DNA from: Gnetum montanum
Lineage: Eukaryota; Streptophyta; Gnetopsida; Gnetales; Gnetaceae
Direction of reading: 5' to 3'
DNA length: 64,000 bases
Assembly (NCBI GenBank): GCA_015680685.1
Contig: MNCI01004926.1
Location: forward strand, 16,352 to 80,351
Every line of letters begins with the position of its first letter. Within the stretch, counting starts at the first letter, position 1. The translations under genes and the position numbers were made by a program. Positions 59,101-64,000 of the stretch are shown piece by piece. The notes under the pieces were generated by a model, which was given only the letters and a program-made list of their open reading frames with translations, did not search any database and was not told the origin of the DNA.

Positions 59101-61753
59101 GTCTTTACTCCTTCACTTGCTAGACTTAATGTAGATTAGTTTGTGTTTTTAAATGTTAGTATTTAGAAAATTAATTGAATAGATGCTCTTAAAATCCTTG
59201 GTTTTCCAAAGAAAATCTAACTTAATCTTGCAAGATGTTGAGGTGCAGATGAAAGCATATGACCATCAAAATTTTAATGGTTATTAATGTGAATTGTCTC
59301 AAGGAAGGATCAAGGTACAAAAACTCACAAGATAGGGTTTGGTAAGTTTGCATCATTAGAACATATATATACCTTGTGATCCAACTCATATTATGAAGAT
59401 ATTATGCATGTATTATTTGTTGGACTATATTATAAAAGCACGAAATGGGTTTGAAAGATTTTTTATGAATATTGATAAATCAAGTTTTGGACCCTTAACT
59501 AGTATGTAGTAGGTGCATGTAGTACCTTGACTTTTATTCATTGATAAGAAGCTTTATGTTTAACATTTAAAGAAAAATTATTATGTTGGTATCTATGTTG
59601 AAAATTTTGAAATATATCTTCTATCATAGATACTACTGATAAGAGACCTTGGTTCCCAAAAGTGTCCATACATGTGCCTTAGCCATTGATGATGTTAGTA
59701 GTGAGACTATTGCTAAGACCTAGCCATGAGTGACTTGTTTGGAGTCATAATGATAATCCAATGATACTAGTGAGGTTATTCCAAGACCTATCAATATAAT
59801 CTTTTGGTAGTGAGTGTAACCAAGAGCTAGCCTTCGGAAATNTAAGCTCCATTAAGAGGAAAATAAATAATGTTTCTTATTTTAGGGTTATAACTACCTA
59901 GAGAATCTAGGGAAATGTTGAAAGATGACATGAAATGAAAGGTGAATCAATTCTATACAAGATGGACCCTCTAAACTAGAAAAATAATTTTTATATATTT
60001 TATATTTTTGTAAAATAGAAACCTTCTACACTTTTTGGATATTTAAGCTATGTACCTATTTTTGTGAATAAATAATAAAGTATGATAGATATGAAATTAT
60101 CATCTATGCCATTTGAATGGTAAGATTACAACGATCATTTTTCATTTTAACACAAACTATATGTTCAAGAAAATTTAATATTCTTTATTATATATTAATA
60201 TTTTACTTGATTATTATTTTTAATTTTATTATGTAATTTATTAACATTCAAACATGAATATTTTTATTTCTAAATCTTCGATTGAGATGAAACAAGTGTC
60301 ATTAGAATTGTTATTTTGCTTACTATTTTATGGTGCAACAAGTAAAATTTTTTGAGATCTACCCTTTTGTGGCTCCATAAATTTATATTTTTCTCTATAT
60401 AAGTTTATTAATTATGTATGTGAGTAATAAAAAATTTTGATGTGCTATTTTTCTCTCCTATATTTATGTTTCTAATTAAAATTTTTTATCTATTTTATGG
60501 ATTCCTTTTGAATTAGTAAATCAAGCTTAAATCTAGATCCTTGGGGTTTCTTAGCATCTCCATTAGTTATTTATAGAATTTTATAGATAATTAATGGAGG
60601 TGTTACAACCTATCTTTGATCTACCTAGCTAGTGCCTACAATAATCCTTGTACTCTCATGATCCCTAAAGGATCAACATCCTAAATGAAACCATGTAAGC
60701 TTGCACAACAAGCATTTTTGAATCTTTAATGATAATATCAAACCTTTAGGTTTCCACCATTGAGCACAACCCACCAAGCTATGGAAAAGGAGGCATGTTG
60801 AACTCAATGACTTTCTCCTAGACTTCTCCACCATTCAATCAAGACAACAATGATCTCCTATCGTTGTTGCTATCATCTTGGATGCTTACCCTTGCTTTAT
60901 CCTCTACCAATTATCGTTCTCTCGCTTATCTCCATAACACTTACATGTCATCGATGTGAAAGCTAACTTGAATGCCTCTTTAACACTCATTCCTTATTCT
61001 TTTACTTTTTCTTTTTTCTCTTCTTTTTTTGGATTATGCCTATCATTTTAATAGCATTATTAAATTGTTAAATTGTTTTGAGTTTACTACCATACTCATG
61101 ACAATTTTGGTTTAGTTTGTTTCATGTAATTCTAGGCCAGAATATTCTATTAGTATACTAATGTCCAATTTTTTAAATTTTCTTTTTTGTTAATACAATC
61201 ACTTTGTAGTTCTTCCTTAAAAAAAGTGAATTAAAATGTATGACATCTAAGTTTCATTAATGTTGGTTTTTCAAGATTTTACAACATAAAATAAATATAA
61301 ATAGTATAGTTTTAAACAAAAAAATGTATTACATAAGGCTAAGACCAACCTTGGAATTTGAAATTATACTTTTCTATCAAGCATTTTTTCCTAACATTTT
61401 CTTTTAAAAAAAATTCAAGTATTTTCCCAATTTCTTTGGATAAATGAAGCCAAATGAACTAGCACTAGCTCTTAGTAATCTCAAAGTTATATTTTGTAAT
61501 TTATCATTTGTAACTTCTACTTTTTAACATGAACTTTATATTATTTAAAAGAAAAAAGAAAACTTTCTATGTTAAAATTATATTTAAAAGATATAATTTG
61601 GGATGCTGACCATGGAATATAGTAAAGGTGTTGTAGTGGATGTGTTATGTAGTGGAAGGCATTATTTTGTCCTCTTTTTGGCTAATAACATTTTCAAAAT
61701 AAGAATAGAGCTTTCCACCACTTATTATGGTTTAACCCTTTATATTGAAGGGT
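59101..61753. other. Unassigned AT-rich DNA, possible LINE 3' end
   Basis: No protein recognised. One ambiguous base (n) is at 59842. A stretch ending TTTTTTGTTAATACAATCAC and an A-run (61180-61227) resembles the 3' tail of plant L1 elements, so it may be the end of the LINE interrupted by C3; this is weak. The open frame at 61603 has no support. Confidence 0.3.
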
Positions 61754-62627
61754 ATGATAAGTCATCATTTGTTAGGCCCCAACGTCGAAGCCCCGATGTT
61801 GGGTACCTGATGTCAAGACTAGGATGTGATGTCAAATATCTAATGTCATCTCCTCTAAGTTGGCCTATATATAGCACTTGGATGCACGATTGAGGAGGTA
61901 ATAAGTAGTAGAGAATATAGTTTTTAGTTTTCAATTTTTTCTAGTCTTTCTTAGAGTTCTATCATTTCCAGTGCATGCTTGCAATGTGATGTTTGTCATT
62001 GTACGACACCTTTTTTTGAGTGTGACATACTTGGACATGCTACATTACTGGCAATAAAGATTGAGATTACTCCCATCATTGCATTATCCACTTAGATGAT
62101 TACTACTTTTAATTGTTAACTATTTACTGTTTTCTTTAGTTAAATTTTTTCATTTATTCCTATTTACTATTCCTATTATTAAGCAAAATGTGTACACCTT
62201 AATCATGAGCATTTAAGGGGAAGTACTTGGTAATCCAGTCGTGTATCATTTCCCACATCCAATGACATACGCTTGGCAATCCTAGAAGTAGTCTCATGAA
62301 GTCTGAGATGTATACAGATAATTAAGAGTGGATACTCATTACACATAGGCTAGTTTAGATCTTGTTTTCCATTGTCCATTAGCTAAATTAATTCATCTCT
62401 TTGTCATAATTAGGAGTAGCATAGAATTATACTACATCATATGCCTCACTTTGGACTAAACCATACACAAAAAATCCACCACTAGTCCAAGTGGGAAGAT
62501 AGTGAACTGAGATCATAGCATAATGATCTAGATACCACAACTAGTTCCATCCATGGAATTTGACTGGATCATGCAAAAACTCTTGTGATTCATATGGTTG
62601 CGCATAGGGATACCTCACCACTCATCA
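61754..62627 (+). repeat. 5' LTR of element E
   Basis: Starts TGATAAGTCATCATTTG, ends CTCATCA, 874 bp; aligns with 18932-19799. In U3 the palindromes read CCGATGTTGGG and CTGATGTC, so GATATC has drifted to GATGTC here. TATATATA is at 61866, AATAAAGATTGAG near 62051. Confidence 0.85.
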
Positions 62628-62628
62628 T

Positions 62629-62646
62629 TGGTTTCATTGCTAGGGA
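62629..62646 (+). other. Primer binding site of element E
   Basis: TGGTTTCATTGCTAGGGA, a decayed form of the tRNA-Asp complement. Confidence 0.65.
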
Positions 62647-62752
62647 TGGTGCTAGTCATCTAGATTAGTTACATCATACACAATTACTATAAAGGTATTA
62701 ATGATATATCTTTCAGAAAATATTAAATCACACACATTATCAACCAACAGCA

Positions 62753-63624
62753 ATGTCTCTCTCACAAGGAAGTGATGCTGCATTGTATAGTGAACACATT
62801 CATTGGAGAACTAATGAGATATATGATGAAAAAATTGGAGTGACCAACCTTATGCAAGGGTTTCTTATGTTCATGACCATCATAATGACACTCAAAGACT
62901 ACATTCACCTATGATAAACAATCTTGGAGGAGATGATGTAAGTCTTGAACTAGGGGAGGCCTCAAGGCCTAAGACCTCCTCAAAACCAAAAAATGATAAA
63001 TTAAGGGATCCTAGGAAACACCATACAAGCCATGGAAATCCTTCCAGTTACTCATCTTTCTCTTTTCATTCAACGTCTAGTTCTAACAAAGATGAACGTA
63101 GGTATATAGATAAAGTTCTACTAAAGGGTAGGAATAAAATAAAAAATCAAACCCACAGACATACTCAAGGTTATCAACATGAACATAAGTCTAATCATCA
63201 CCATCGACCAAATAGTAATTTTCATCATAGCTTGTCTAATGATGATGAATCCTTTTTGGCCCTTTAAAGCCTAATGCAAATCATAGAAGCTATTAAGATA
63301 CCTCGTAGGCATCACAAAGAGAGTCGCCTACCTAGACTTGATATGAATAATATCCCTAAATTTTCAAGAGGATATGATTCAAATCCACAACATCATTTAC
63401 AAGTCTTCCAATATGCCTATATCTGTTACAACATTGAAAATATATGGTAAAAGCTTAAGCTCTTTCCTAGGATACTAATTGATAGAGCTCAAGTGTGGTA
63501 TCAATCATTGAGACCGAATGCAATTTGGCAATGGTCCACAATGTTAGAAATTTTCAATGAGAAATACCAAATATATGTGAGGGTGTCCAATTTGAGGAGA
63601 CAAATCAAAGAGTGGAAGCAAGAA
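62753..63624 (+). pseudogene. gag of element E, truncated by F
   Basis: ATG 62753 starts MSLSQGSD, like MSLLESND in A. After a frameshift near 62850 an open run of 118 codons (62911-63267) covers the Ser/His-rich linker (SSYSSFSFHSTSSSNKDERR). The core follows: RLPRLDMNNIPKFSRGYD, then ILIDRAQVWYQSL and MLEIFNEKYQIYVRVSNLRR. It ends at QIKEWKQE, mid-core, where the F LTR starts. Confidence 0.82.
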
Positions 63625-64000
63625 TGATGAGACGCGACATGCACTGGGCCGCGATATCGCGTACGCGATATCGTGGCCGCCGCAATATCGCATCCCATGT
63701 GATATCGCGTACGCGCGTACGCGATATCGCGTCCCGCCACCATATCTATAAATAAGAGGTGGCACTCCCTTCATTTGCCAATCCTGGCTAGAAGTAGCGA
63801 AGCTCTGGCAGATTGATCACTCCAGAGTTAGAATTTTTCTCATGTGCCCGCAGTAGGAGTCCTAGAGTGAACGGCTCTTTATTCGAGCAGCTTGTAACCT
63901 AAACCCAAGTTGTGTACGGCAATAAAGATGAACTTGATTGGATTTACCTTGCAGCACTTGGTTTCATTTATTGTTGTTTATTTACTGCTTTCCTAGTGCG
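63625..64000 (+). repeat. LTR of element F, start only
   Basis: Starts TGATGAGACGCG inside the gag core of E. U3 has two long perfect palindromes (63652-63673, 63701-63728), TATAAATA is at 63747 and AATAAAGATGAAC, a likely poly(A) signal, at 63921. It has the order and start of the A-family LTRs but is far richer in CpG, so it is the youngest insertion here. It runs off the window; full element or solo LTR cannot be told. Confidence 0.8.
63652..63728 (+). promoter_or_regulatory. Paired perfect palindromes in U3 of F
   Basis: A 22-base palindrome (63652-63673) and a 28-base palindrome (63701-63728) share the core GATATCGCGTACGCGATATC; the second has one extra GCGTAC step. Between them lies an inexact copy (CGCAATATCGCATC). 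They sit about 20-95 bases upstream of the TATA box. They could bind a dimeric factor or form cruciforms; this is inference. Confidence 0.75.

Larger units (their letters stand above)
61754..63624 (+). mobile_element. Element E: family-A-like Ty3 element, cut by F
   Basis: LTR, tRNA-Asp-type primer site and gag in the same order as element A. Gag stops abruptly at 63624, where the LTR of F starts; the rest lies beyond the window. Whether E has pol cannot be seen. Confidence 0.8.

Noticed and set aside
61603-61893. 96-residue open frame as a gene
   Set aside because: It runs across the start of the E LTR (61754), has no recognisable motif and no relatives in the window.
63501-63774. Minus-strand open frames across the F palindromes
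   Set aside because: They overlap an LTR promoter and the gag of E in antisense; palindromic DNA opens frames on both strands.

Overview
The window is intergenic DNA from a plant with a large, repeat-rich nuclear genome. I recognise no host gene, tRNA or rRNA. Everything identifiable is a retrotransposon: Ty3/gypsy elements of the Athila/Tat branch (primer sites of tRNA-Asp type, integrase without a visible chromodomain), Ty1/copia elements of SIRE-like type, and one LINE. Low GC, CpG loss, heavy nesting and many nonsense codons suggest old, methylated insertions, as in conifers or other giant-genome plants. The species cannot be fixed from the sequence. Element names used here (A, A', B, C1, C3, D, E, F, G, H1) are my own.

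Layout. 1-5138 (minus): element A', a Ty3-type element with gag but no pol. 5139-11086 (minus): element D, an Athila-like element with gag, PR, RT, RNase H and INT; A' cuts its INT. 11087-19799 (plus): element A, the same family as A' in opposite orientation, made of LTR, gag, non-coding 3' block, internal LTR-like promoter, a long coiled-coil ORF2 and LTR. 19800-23400: unresolved, with one degenerate coiled-coil ORF. About 23500-46965 (plus): element H1, a SIRE-like copia element with gag, pol and an extra ORF3. It is interrupted twice, by C1 (24334-30801, flanked by CAAAT duplications) and by B (about 35887-46050, a full gag-pol Ty3 element). 47545-50520: copia integrase fragment G, itself split by about 2 kb. 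About 50560-56134: LINE-like DNA with a reverse transcriptase core. 56135-59100: C3, a relative of C1. 59100-61753: unresolved. 61754-63624: element E (LTR plus gag). 63625-64000: LTR of element F inserted in E's gag, the best preserved and most CpG-rich sequence in the window.

The most interesting pattern is shared by two unrelated superfamilies. In the Ty3 family A/A' and in the copia element C1, pol is absent, gag is kept, and a long accessory ORF is kept near the 3' end. In both, the accessory ORF is preceded by an internal array of the same palindromic motif that fills that element's own LTR U3. In A and A' this array is followed by a TATA box. This suggests pol-less elements that keep gag plus an accessory protein expressed from a duplicated internal promoter. 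The copia elements also share a consensus splice-donor-like site just before the accessory region.
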